Source: Diogma glabrata (taxonomy: Eukaryota; Arthropoda; Insecta; Diptera; Cylindrotomidae). From it: a DNA stretch of 64,000 bases. The notes under the pieces were generated by a model. It was given only the letters and a program-made list of their open reading frames with translations, was not told the DNA's origin and made no database searches. The stretch lies in the NCBI GenBank assembly GCA_963693315.1, contig OY856187.1:424568429-424632428 (forward strand), in the 5' to 3' direction. This document shows, one piece after another, positions 23,401-35,020 of this stretch. The translations under genes were made by a program, and so were the position numbers. How positions within the stretch are numbered: position 1 is the stretch's first letter; every line of letters begins with the position of its first letter.

Positions 23401-23605
23401 ATATACACAATTTTTTTATTTATTATATTTGTAAGTTGCATTTATGTTGAAATTAAAATAATATGTTATATAATTTTTTATTATTAAATATATAATTTCG
23501 TTTTGTGTAAATTTTTGTTGCTTCATATAGACATAACCCCACCCCCTCCCCGGTCAATGGTGTTCCGCTTTGCCAATGTCAAAATCTGGTCACCTTAGCC
23601 TAAAG

Positions 23606-24880
23606 ATTAAAACTCAAACAGTCGCATATGGCTTAACAGTAAGGGTAGAGAACTACGGGTAGTTACCTAACTACTACACAATATATTTTAATATCAATTA
23701 TAAAGTGAAATAGAAAAAATTCGTTTTCTTGAACGCCTATGACCTGAAACTTATTTTAAATTTATCTGAAACGGATGTATTGCCATAAAAAATTAAAACA
23801 ATTAATTCCAGAGAAAAACTTTTCATGCACATTTTGCCTACCTTAAATTTAATTGCCAAAATAACAATATTTTTAATTTGTGTATCCTTTTGTGTTGAAT
23901 TGTTTGTATAAAAAAATTAAATTATGATTTCACTTTGTTTTCTTTTTATTATTTATTATACATATATCAAAAGAAAATTTTTATTTTATTAGTCAACGAA
24001 AGCCCTTATATTTTGGTTTTTGTGATCAAATTTATTTTTTTCCTATAAAACTAACTGAAAAACAAACTTTTATGTGGAGGAAAATTACTTTCCTTATTTT
24101 CTTTTTTAGTAAAATATTATCACAAGATTTCACTGGTACACACAGAAAGAAATATTCTATTTTTCCCGAAATAAAATTTCAAAAACAATTGAAAATCTAA
24201 ATATGTCTATATCGTACAATAGCTGGATGTTTACTGTCATTTCAAGTTATATACATTTTTCAAGATGTATGTTTGTTGTCTACTATAAAGATGATATACA
24301 TATTTACAAATTTTTCTTTTATGTTTTAATTTGTTTATGGTGGAAAATACAAAAACAAACTAGCAAGTTTAAAATTTTGACAGCGCATGTCCTTCAGGGG
24401 AAATTAGATTTTTGGAGAGAAAAAATAATTGGAAAACTTTTAGATATACGATTGTTGATGATGTTTTCTGTGATTTGTGAACAAAATTAGTTAGAAGTTT
24501 GAAAAAATAATTATGTGCCAGAAGCACTCAATTAATTGAGAGATTTTTCTTACCTTGATTTTCTTTTTCTCGTTTATTTGTTCCATCAGTAAATCGGTTT
24601 TTACAAATAAATAATTCAAAACCAGCATTTTTTAAGTCTAATCAAATTTTCACTGAGTATTGGGGTTGGTATCAAAAATATATTTAAATTTTGCTTCAAA
24701 AAGTTCATCGTTCTCTGACGTTATATCTATTATCTTTATTTTCCATTGTTTCCTTTTATATCCTTTAGTCAAATTTAATATAAGGTTATATTTCTTTATC
24801 GTGTTTGTCGTCTTTTATTAAATTTAAATTGTGCTTGGTTTTTACCATAATAATAAAAAAATTTTAGTTAATGAAAAACT
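23606..24880. other. AT-rich DNA, no supported gene
   Basis: Only a 95-codon open stretch at 24203-24490 occurs, without recognisable domain or splice context. I see no repeats or structured elements. Confidence 0.4.
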
Positions 24881-24886
24881 ATTCGA

Positions 24887-25360
24887 GTATTTGTGAAATC
24901 TTCGTATAATAACGTGTATAATAACTTCAGCAAACTGCCTTTTTGATTTTACACAGTATTTTCAAAACAAAACACATTCACCAAATATTTAACAGAAGAC
25001 AAATAAAATGTAATTTTTTATCAATAATTTATTAAACACTTAAAAAACGCTTTTCTTTTTCAAATAAATTCTTTTACTAGTTTCAGTCTTAATTAACCAC
25101 CATCTTCAGAAAGAATTTTTTGCTACGGTAGCAAACAATTCTTTTTAAAGATGGTTAATTAAGACCGAAACTAGTAAAAGAATTTATATCAATAAGTTTT
25201 TTAAGTGTTTTATTAAACTACTGATAAAAAATTACATTTTATTTGTCTTCTGTTAAATATTTGGTGAATGTGTTTTGTTTTTGAAAATACTGTGTGAAAT
25301 CAAAAGGCAGTTAGCTGCAGTAAAATACGCGTTATTATTCGAGTATTGTTATTAAAAAGT
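24887..25360. mobile_element. Foldback element, near-complete palindrome
   Basis: Two arms of about 215-230 bp pair end to end around TTTGCTACGGTAGCAAA (centre about 25127). Outer arms include ATTCGAGTATT, CAGTATTTTCAAAACAAAAC and TTAACAGAAGACAAATAAAA; inner arms include CTTTTACTAGTTTCAGTCTT and ATTAACCACCATCTT. It has no coding capacity. A long self-complementary unit of this kind would form a hairpin in RNA or cruciform in DNA. Confidence 0.8.
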
Positions 25361-26205
25361 AAAAATCAATCCCAATTGCTGTCCGAAAATTAACGCAGCT
25401 GAACTTCGACTATAAAAAAATATTAAATATTTTTCACATTTCAAGACCTATTTTCAAGATTTTAAGGTCATTTACAAGCATTGAAAGTCTAAATTTAAAG
25501 CGGTTTATATTAGTTGTTCAACTGTTCACTGTTTACTAAAGTATATATATTCTAGTTTAACAATTAGTTGTCAACTGTATATCTACAAAATTATTAAAAT
25601 TTTCGTTCTTTATACAAAACTATAAAAACAAACAATAGAAAACACTCGTAAAACACAAACTGATAAGGAAACGCTTGTATTTATTATTTTGAGTCAAAAA
25701 ATATGTTAATAAGTAAAATTTATCTTGTTAAGAAAGAAAAATCATTAATTTTATTCCTGCCTCGTAACGAGATTATACATTTTGCTGTTTAATTTTATTA
25801 GTTTTATTCGAAATCACCCTTACACCCTATTACCACCCACAGCTTAAAAAAACATAATAATTTTTCTCAACATATTTTTTAAGGTTTTCTTTACTAAACG
25901 TTTTTTTTATTAATTTTTCACTGAATAATAACAAGAAACGATTTTTATTATTTTGGGGCATCTTATTTTGTAAACAAACGGACTACAAGCATGAAACTGC
26001 CATTTATTATTTCTTAATTGTTCACGAGTTTAGAAAATAAAACATTTTTAAAACGATAATTACTTTAATGATTTTATAAGTAAGTCTGTTAAAAGATTGG
26101 ACATTAAAGTCATTAAAGCTTTAGACATTTTAAGTAATATTTATTTTTCGTTCAATATTTAATTGTATAAAATATATCTGCTTGCCTCTTAGTTCTTCAG
26201 ACTAC
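25361..26205. other. AT-rich DNA, no supported gene
   Basis: Low-complexity A/T stretches and no ORF of interest. I see nothing else. Confidence 0.4.
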
Positions 26206-26211
26206 TTGAAC

Positions 26212-26545
26212 TAGAGTTTTGGTAGGGCATGCCGTATTATGACCCTGCACCGGATCTCAACTGCTAGGATGGTTCTAACACACAGCACCAGAACCATTCT
26301 AGCGCATTTAAGATCCAGTTGGTCACGCATCTTAAATAAATACATGAGTAGAATTGACCAGGAAATTGTTGACAAGCGTCCCATATGTGAGGGCACGCCA
26401 CATGATGCTAACCACCTATTCAATTGTCTAGGGAAACAAACCGACCTGACAAAGGAAGATATGTGGTACCGCCCAAGAGCAGTAGCAGAGTTCCTGAATC
26501 TGGACTTGGATCCGGTAGGGTAGCACCACATTTTTAGTCGCTACA
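26212..26545 (+). pseudogene. Jockey-type non-LTR retrotransposon, 3' terminal fragment
   Basis: The frame at 26239-26523 encodes a stretch with STRTILAHLRSSWSRILNKY, ICEGTPHDANHLFNC and TKEDMWYRPRAVAEFLNLD. The order L-R-S-G/S..LN.Y..RI, C..(C)..HD..HLFNC, L...D(L/M)W..P..VA.FL is the standard C-terminus of Jockey-clade ORF2. The second Cys of the expected zinc-like cluster is Glu here. The fragment ends in ACAACAACAACA (about 26542-26555), a Jockey-like simple tail. Confidence 0.75.
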
Positions 26546-26555
26546 ACAACAACAA

Positions 26556-26828
26556 CATGACCCGGCACAGGTCAGAGTGTAATATGGCAAACCCTAATAG
26601 AGCATTTTATAATAGAGCATTTTTATCATATATTTAATTTGATCTGGTACAAATAAAGCTGCTCTATTTAAGCTCTTTTAGGGAAAGCCCTATTTGATCT
26701 GATTCGATTCGGACGCTTTAAACCTATCCCAACCTTAGTAATAAATGACAGATCAGGGTGTAATAAAGCAAGTCCTAATAGAGTATTTATATTCGGCTGC
26801 TATTAAAAGACATATATAATTTCTTTAT
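26556..26828. repeat. Diverged direct duplication
   Basis: The words CAGGTCAGAGTGTAATATGG, AAACCCTAATAGAGCATTT at about 26565-26605 recur as CAGATCAGGGTGTAATAAAG and AAGTCCTAATAGAGTATTT at 26750-26792. Between them lies TGATCTGGTACAAATAAAGC. No coding content. Confidence 0.45.
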
Positions 26829-26875
26829 AATGGGTCGCATTTGTGAGCCCTATTTTAATGGATCAAATCTCATTC

Positions 26876-29200
<2,325 letters not shown>

Positions 29201-29216
29201 ATTTTAGATGTATCAC

Positions 29217-30090
29217 TTGCACATCTTTTTCATCCATTTTTGGAATAATTAATATAGAAATTATATTAAATTAAATAATTGTTTTAAATTCTTAATTTCA
29301 ACTAACAATATTTCGCCACAAAAGGCATTTTCAGTTTAATTTATAAAGAAGCAATAATGTAACCATTAAACAGATATAAACATTCAAAAAATAACAAAAT
29401 TAATTTAATAAGCTTACATTGATAAAGGAAATAATTTTTGGAAAACAAAGTTGAAAATGTCAAGTCAAAAATTAAAGAAAAGTTGATTGAAAAAATTATA
29501 TACATAGTTTTTTAGCAATCTAGAAGTAATAAAATCAAAAAAGTCTCTTTTAAAATTTATAGTATTAAATAAATGTAAGTATGGTTTTTTTAAATTGTCG
29601 GTATCTTTTTTGAAAAGAAGAAAAAAACACTATAGTTATTTAAGTATTAAGGGCAGTAAAAGTGTTTTACCGATTGAGGATAGATGTTTTGAGATCGAGA
29701 TGAAGTCTCTAATATATCCAAAATAGGTAATACTCTTAATGCCCAAAATGCTTATTACATTTTTTGCACGATCAAAAAAATTCAATTAAAATTATTCAAA
29801 TAACAAAATTCATTCACAAAATACAAGTTTTAATAAAGTAATCAAGTTTTAATGTTTTAAAGAAAATTTCTTAAAATGTCATTTCAAAATATGTAGTAAG
29901 CTTTGCGTTTCATCATAATTCTATAGGTTTTTTTGTTGCAAAACTTAATTTCATCCAATATTTTTTCAAAATAAATTGCTTTTAAATCTTTTACTTGCAA
30001 TATTTTTAAAAGAATATTATTTAAATTTGAAGCTAGTAAATAGACGTACACAATTATTTAACTAAAAAAATCATTTTTATTCACACCCTG
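29217..30090. other. AT-rich DNA, no supported gene
   Basis: No ORF of note. A weakly inverted stretch at about 29650-29745 (TTAAGGGCAGTAA.. / ..ACTCTTAATGCCC) could be a decayed member of the palindromic class but is too degenerate to call. Confidence 0.35.
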
Positions 30091-30103
30091 AGGTCTCCCT
30101 TTC

Positions 30104-30153
30104 CGGTAAGTAATTACTTACCGCCTGCATGATCGGTAAGTAATTACTTGCCG
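30104..30153. repeat. Twin 20-bp palindromes spaced exactly 30 bp
   Basis: CGGTAAGTAATTACTTACCG (30104-30123) is a perfect palindrome. A second copy, differing only by ACTTGCCG at its right end, occupies 30134-30153. The start-to-start distance is 30 bp, about three helical turns. This could be a paired dimeric binding site or a feature of a repeat; the neighbouring 30240-30345 is family Z. Confidence 0.7.
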
Positions 30154-30239
30154 ACCTGTGATTTGTAAACAAAACTTACTATGTTTATTTACGAATCAGT
30201 AAACATGCAAAATCGCCCTGATCATGCAAAAATGTTTAA

Positions 30240-30345
30240 TATAGCAACGGGACTTTATTTTACGAGCGTAAAGTTCAACTTTCAGCCACGATAACTAGGA
30301 TGTAAAATGTGTTTTACGATTCGTTTGTGCGTAAAAATTGTTAAC
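30240..30345 (-). repeat. Repeat family Z, copy 3 (opposite orientation)
   Basis: AGCAACGGGACTTTATTTTACGAGC, in outline, with CTTTCAGCCACGATAACTA, ATGTAAAATGTGTTTTACGA and TTCGTTTGTGCGTAAAAATT is the reverse complement of 12925-13025. It contains the CpG tip-like word TTTACGAGCGTAAA, itself a short palindrome. Confidence 0.6.
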
Positions 30346-32007
30346 AACTCCCACCCCACTTATCTTTATTACACTCAATAGACTCAACAGGAGCTTAGTG
30401 TATCACTTTGTTGTATTTGTATAAGTTGTTTCTATGCATCCGATGAATTCTTTTGAAAATCAAGCAAAATTATTTATGTTTTATTTTGAATATGTTTTTG
30501 ATATTATATACTGTCACGTTTTTCAACCTTACTTTGAATCGCCCTACTCGCAATTCGATAAACGTAATTCACAAAATCTCCTTCTAGATCACTGATTAGA
30601 TTAGTAAGCAAAAATACCAGATTTCATAACAAAACAACAGGAAAACAGTTCTACAGCTTCAAACACTCCAACGTAAAAATTTTTAGTCTACAGAATCTAA
30701 AATAATTCACAAAATTTGTATTAAATAACACTTAAAATTTTATTCACAATTAAAATTCACTTAACATGAGCACATTCCACTTAATACAATGTACACTATC
30801 ACAGTCTAATTTAAGTGACCATTACACTATCACAATCTAATTTTAAACTAATTCTCATTTCGCAAAAGGAATACATTATGTATAATTCTGCTTAATTTCT
30901 CAAATATTCTAGGTAAATTAAAAAATTTCTATACTACGAAAACTTGAGAAATTTATTTGCTGTATCCATTTTTCTTAGAAACGATGTGACGTTGATTTGA
31001 ATACAATTTTGTGATTATTGTGATTATGTAGATTCGTAACAATATGTTACTGTGTTTCTATTCGTTCTATTTAATTTTTATTAGTAGGCTTAGTATGACA
31101 TATTTGAGCGCGGTATTGGTTAACACTATTGGTATTGGCCATTCTAATATAAACTGAAATTTAAAAATCTAAAGTTGTACATCTTTAATTCAATTAAACA
31201 ATAAAATCGATAAGGTTGCCTTAACGCAAAATAACTATATTGAACTTTCACAACTCCAATTATCTATTCGCGTATATAATTTAAAATAAAAATCTGAAAG
31301 TTAATGTTTATTTTAAGATACAAACAAAAGGATAGTAAATTGCCAATTTCCACCAACCCCATAACATATATATTCCACCCCTAATTCTATAATGTTTACA
31401 CTCGAATAAGTTTCTTTCTCAAAATTAATATTTTATTTTTAAACAAAAAACAATTCTCGTATTTATTGAATATAAAAATATAATAAATCTTATAATCCAA
31501 CCATAAAATTAAATCGACTTATATTAGCGATATAATAATAAATATTTTTATAAGATTTAGATTATCTTCGCTACATTTGAATCGTAAGTATCTATAAATA
31601 TAGGATTTAATAAATTGAATGTTTATACTTTTCATAAAGATTATTGAAAATTTATTTGAGGATTATTATGAATTGGGAATACATGTTGTAAATAGTATTA
31701 ATAGCAAGTAATATAATATTTCTAAACTTTACTGCCATCTTTGATTCGTTTTAGATAATTTTGCTAATGAGGGTTGAAAATTTTTTATGAGCCTGTGTAT
31801 AGTCAGACTTGGAAAATGATACATCTAGGATAGCCACATTTAGCCATACAACGCAAATGATATCATGATCATGCACTGAAAACATGTTCTATTTCAATCG
31901 AAATGCGGTTTCCTCAACATCCGCAAGGGCGCAAGATACCCGCAAGATATCCGCAAGATATTGTGGGTCGAAATTGATTCAACAAATACTTCTGTCAAAA
32001 TTAATGA
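30346..32007. other. AT-rich DNA, no supported gene
   Basis: No domain-bearing ORF. At 31922-31965 a short tandem run of CGCAAGATA(C/T)C occurs about three to four times. Otherwise nothing can be supported. Confidence 0.4.
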
Positions 32008-32260
32008 TATAAGGCCAAAGTCAATTTCTTTCATGGAAATAGTTATTAATTTTACTCTACTACTATTATATTGGTTATATTGCATATAACGCTCTAGATT
32101 TTAAATAAACCTCATTCTGTTGTTAGAAAACTGTTTGTCTGTGGTTGTCCCATTCACAGTAAAATTGCTTGCAAGTATATTTTGTTTGTGTTAATAATAA
32201 ACTATTAACTTCTAGATGAGGTTGTCATTCCTGTAACTTTTTTTCAGTGTGTTAACAGTG
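32008..32260 (+). repeat. Dispersed repeat pair W, copy 2
   Basis: ATATAAGGCCAAAGTCAA, ATGGAAATAGTTATTAA, AACCTCATTCTGTTGTTAG, TGGTTGTCCCATTCAC and TTAATAATAAACTATTAACT correspond in order to 17595-17850. It is directly followed by the tRNA-like sequence at 32295-32375, which hints that W may be part of a SINE or other retroposon. Confidence 0.6.
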
Positions 32261-32294
32261 TAAAAAATACGAAAAACAACCTTTACTTTGTGTG

Positions 32295-32375
32295 TTTATT
32301 GGCTAAGTGGCTACCACGCTGAAATCGAACTCGGAAGGTACTGGGTTCCACTATCCGTCTAAGTCAAAGTGTTGC
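32295..32375 (+). repeat. tRNA-derived (SINE-like) relic
   Basis: TGGCTAAGTGG (32300-32310) matches a pol III A box (TGGCNNAGTGG) and GGTTCCACTATCC (32344-32356) is a degenerate B box (GGTTCGANTCC). The spacing fits a tRNA head. The segment does not fold as an intact cloverleaf with a matching acceptor stem, so it is a SINE head or tRNA pseudogene rather than a functional tRNA. Confidence 0.55.
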
Positions 32376-32567
32376 TAAGCAAAACATTAACAATCATCAA
32401 CACACCGGTTTTCCAATTAACCGATAGGTCAACTATAACAGGTTTGATAAATTGGAAAAACACTCCAAGTTTTAAAGTAAAACTCGACCATAAAATTGAG
32501 TGAATTGAGATTAATACAGGGCACTTGTTGACAATTTACGTTCTTATACTGGGGCCTTATTCCTGAA

Positions 32568-32715
32568 TACGAATTCGTGTTATTGCTGTTTTTGAATATG
32601 AATTCGTATAATTTGAATACGATTTCATATTGCATGATACGTAACAACATTTCACATACCGGTGAATATGAATTCGTGTGTTATTTGTACGTTTATGAAC
32701 GAATTTGTGTTCGTT
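32568..32715. repeat. Cluster of GAATACGAATTCGTGT-like words
   Basis: The self-complementary word GAATAyGAATTCGTxT appears near 32571, 32594, 32663, with weaker forms near 32611 and 32697. This is a short, irregular cluster without coding capacity. Confidence 0.5.
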
Positions 32716-32808
32716 TGCATTTTAGTTAACGTAATCAAAGCAAACATAGAATTGTTTCTTGTTTTTTTAGGAAAGAGCTTAGTAGTGTAGGAATAGTAGA
32801 TTCTTGTG

Positions 32809-32890
32809 GAAGGCAATTCTTCACGAGGATGAAGTTTCCTGAAACGAGCGTAGCGAGTGGAGGGAATCATCCGAGTGAAGAATTGCCATC
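32809..32890. repeat. Palindromic core with GAGCGTAGCGAG tip
   Basis: Arms AAGGCAATTCTTCAC and GTGAAGAATTGCC (outer) and GGATGA..TTCC / GGAA..TCATCC (inner) surround ACGAGCGTAGCGAGTGG (32844-32860). It is a compact member of the palindrome class. Confidence 0.75.
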
Positions 32891-33274
32891 ATCCTAAGCG
32901 AATTCAAGATGCTATTTTATCCACGACTGTAAAATATTTCGTTTAATTTCCAGTTTTCATGCAAAAATTTGTACCGCCATATTGAAATAAAAACATCAGA
33001 GATAGCGAAAAACAAAACAAGTTTGTTGTTTAATTTGTTAGGGGAATATTTAATAAACTATAGAGCTGTTAAAGAATTTTAATCAAATTCACTAGTTGTG
33101 GAATGAATACAATTACAATGGAAGACATACGCATGGAAAGCATATATTCTTTAGTAGTCGTGGATAAACTATTTTACATCTTTATTATTTTTAAGAAAAA
33201 TTTGAACTAATCAACGTATTTATGTAAAAATTGAGAATTTCAAAATCCACAAAAAATCAATGTTTTGGTGTTTT

Positions 33275-33905
33275 TGTATAATACTACATTTTGCTACAAG
33301 AAATGGAAACGCTGCTTTTTCGTAAGTAAAAATTTATTCACAACGCGTGAACACGTGCAGCAATTTCACGAACGCAAAATGTTTTTCTCTTGCGGAGGAA
33401 ATACAATTTTTTCTATGATAGTAAATAATATAGCATATTATTTAAGTATATTATTAAGCATATATATTATTAAAGTACTACTTTTTATGGTGAGTCATAA
33501 GTTTATAAATATGATTTTAAAAGGTATTTTAAAAGGTAATTTGTTACCTCATATTTTTCTGAAATTAATTTTTTTTTATTTTAATTCATTAAAATCAACT
33601 GAAATGAAGGGTGTTTTGAACAAACTCATAATCTCATGTTATGTTACTTTACTGCCGTAAAAATACGAAATTTATTATACTGTCGCCGTAAAAATATGAA
33701 AAATGCTTTACTGCCGCCGTAAAAAAAGTTACTTTAGCGCTGCCGTAAAAAAATTAAAACTTTACAGCCGCTTTGAATGTACGTCAAAAGGTAAGACTTT
33801 AACCTTCTCCCTAACGGCAACAAAGTTTAACTTTACAGTCGTTTGCTGAAAAACGATATTTATTAGAAATTATTAAATTAGAAATCGACAACATAACATT
33901 CAAAA
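33275..33905 (+). repeat. Dispersed repeat family Y, copy 1
   Basis: The left block TTGCTACAAGAAATGGAAAC, GCTGCTTTTTCG, GCAATTTCACGAACGCAAAA and the right block ATCGACAACATAACATTCAA match 40090-40665. The middle of this copy carries several GCCGTAAAAA words (33655-33770) spaced about 30-35 bp. The 131-codon open stretch over its left part has no domain and is probably fortuitous. Confidence 0.6.
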
Positions 33906-34384
33906 TTCATATTATAATTTATTGTTTTATCGTCCTCGATTTTATTTTTTAGAAATTAAAACAATTTTATCGAATAGATCAGATTCATTGTATATATGTA
34001 AACCTATATACGTTGAACACCAAAATTTATATTATAATTTATATATTTTCCTATCCGATTCTATCGTTTTCAATAGTTATGAACGCGTAGGCCTTATCTA
34101 CCAGATGGAAAACATATCTTAATCTATCGTAACATAGGATTTTTGAGTTTTCTGTTTCAATTTTACGATAAAATTTCTATTGTAATTAATCGTCTTAAAT
34201 CTGAAGATCACGATTGAAATTTTTTTTGGTAAAACTTTAAAAGTTATGAATCGTTTTCGATCGTACATTCCGTATATAGCACCGATCGTAATGTATCATA
34301 TTTTTCCGTCATTAAATTGCTATGGTATAGGAAAAACCGTCGCTCCTTGTAAAGATAAATCATAGAAAACAATAAGGCCTTTTT
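33906..34384. other. AT-rich DNA, no supported gene
   Basis: Only a 66-codon open stretch without recognisable features. Confidence 0.4.
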
Positions 34385-34642
34385 GAATGGAATTTGCATT
34401 ACCTACCGTTCTTAAGCGTTTCCTGCTGAGGTTAGGACTTAAGGTTAACCAGGTTGGTGGGAGTTTTTAATATGTGCGTTCCAAAAAAAATTTGACGTTC
34501 TTGAGTTATATACAAACTCAATAACGTCAAATTTATTTTGGAACGCACATATTAAAAACTCCCACCAACCTGGGTAACCTTAAGTCCTAACTTCAGCAGG
34601 AAACGCTTAAAAACGGTAGGTAATGCAAATTCCATTCAAAAA
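34385..34642. mobile_element. Foldback element, 258 bp
   Basis: The arms are about 120 bp and nearly perfect: TGAATGGAATTTGCATTACC, TAGGACTTAAGGTTA, GGTTGGTGGGAGTTTTTAAT and GTGCGTTCCAAAA on the left are mirrored on the right. A small loop (about 34503-34520, TTGAGTTATATACAAACTCAA) lies at the centre. It has no coding capacity. Confidence 0.85.
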
Positions 34643-34689
34643 CTAAAAACCAAAAAAGGATACGTAAGAAGTAGATGGAACACTGTTCT

Positions 34690-34850
34690 TCGTTCTCCTC
34701 ATTCTTATAGTTTCTGCAGAGTTTATTGGCAGGAATACCAAGTATTTGGCGTGCTCTCCAAGGATTCAGTCACGAATGATGATTCCTACCAATGAACAAA
34801 TGTCCTGCGTGCGCACGGATAACAGTTCTTTGGAGCGCCGAAGGACTATG
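34690..34850 (-). pseudogene. Non-LTR retrotransposon C-terminal relic (R1/Jockey-like)
   Basis: One minus-strand frame reads VIRAHAGHLFIGRNHHS, a stop, then LNPWRARQILGIPANKLCRN and KNEENEEQCSIYFL. The pattern TGH..(L/F)..(HA)..LGIP.N..CR.C...EE.E...H(L/F)(L/F) is the RNase H/zinc-knuckle tail of several R1- and Jockey-type ORF2 proteins. One in-frame stop and lost Cys/His show it is dead. Confidence 0.5.
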
Positions 34851-35020
34851 CTGTTACATGTGGTGATGTTTGACCACCACATGTGGTGATGTTTGACCAT
34901 CAGTTTTCGGTTATGCAGGTAGCCCTGCCTATAGTTTATTTTCGACCTGCCTAGAGACGACCTGATTAAAGACGACCTGCCTAGAGTTTATTTTTCTGGC
35001 GTAAGATCCAGCTTAGGCCA
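34851..35020. repeat. Short nested direct repeats
   Basis: CATGTGGTGATGTTTGACCA occurs twice (about 34857-34902). GCCTAGAGTTTATTTT-like and CGACCTGCCTAGAG words then repeat about three times (about 34925-34995). Confidence 0.6.

Larger units (their letters stand above)
18092..23597 (+). mobile_element. hAT-superfamily DNA transposon, 5.5 kb with nested insertions
   Basis: Terminal inverted repeats TAAGGTGACCAGA (18092-18104) and TCTGGTCACCTTA (23585-23597) are perfect over 13 bp. An exact 8-bp duplication, GCCTAAAG, flanks them (18084-18091 and 23598-23605), the size diagnostic of hAT. The subterminal CGTCCCG and GGGACAGTCCCG words fit hAT ends with a GTGACCAGACGTCCCG-type start. Transposase relics lie at 19485-19702 and 23267-23400, separated by the inner element. 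A family X copy is also inserted. The element is dead. Confidence 0.85.

Noticed and set aside
32295..32375. Functional tRNA gene
   Set aside because: The A and B boxes are degenerate and no complete cloverleaf or terminator T run is apparent; treated as a SINE-like relic.
33265..33660. 131-codon ORF as a membrane protein
   Set aside because: It is hydrophobic because of T-rich sequence, lies in dispersed repeat family Y, and copy 2 does not keep the frame.
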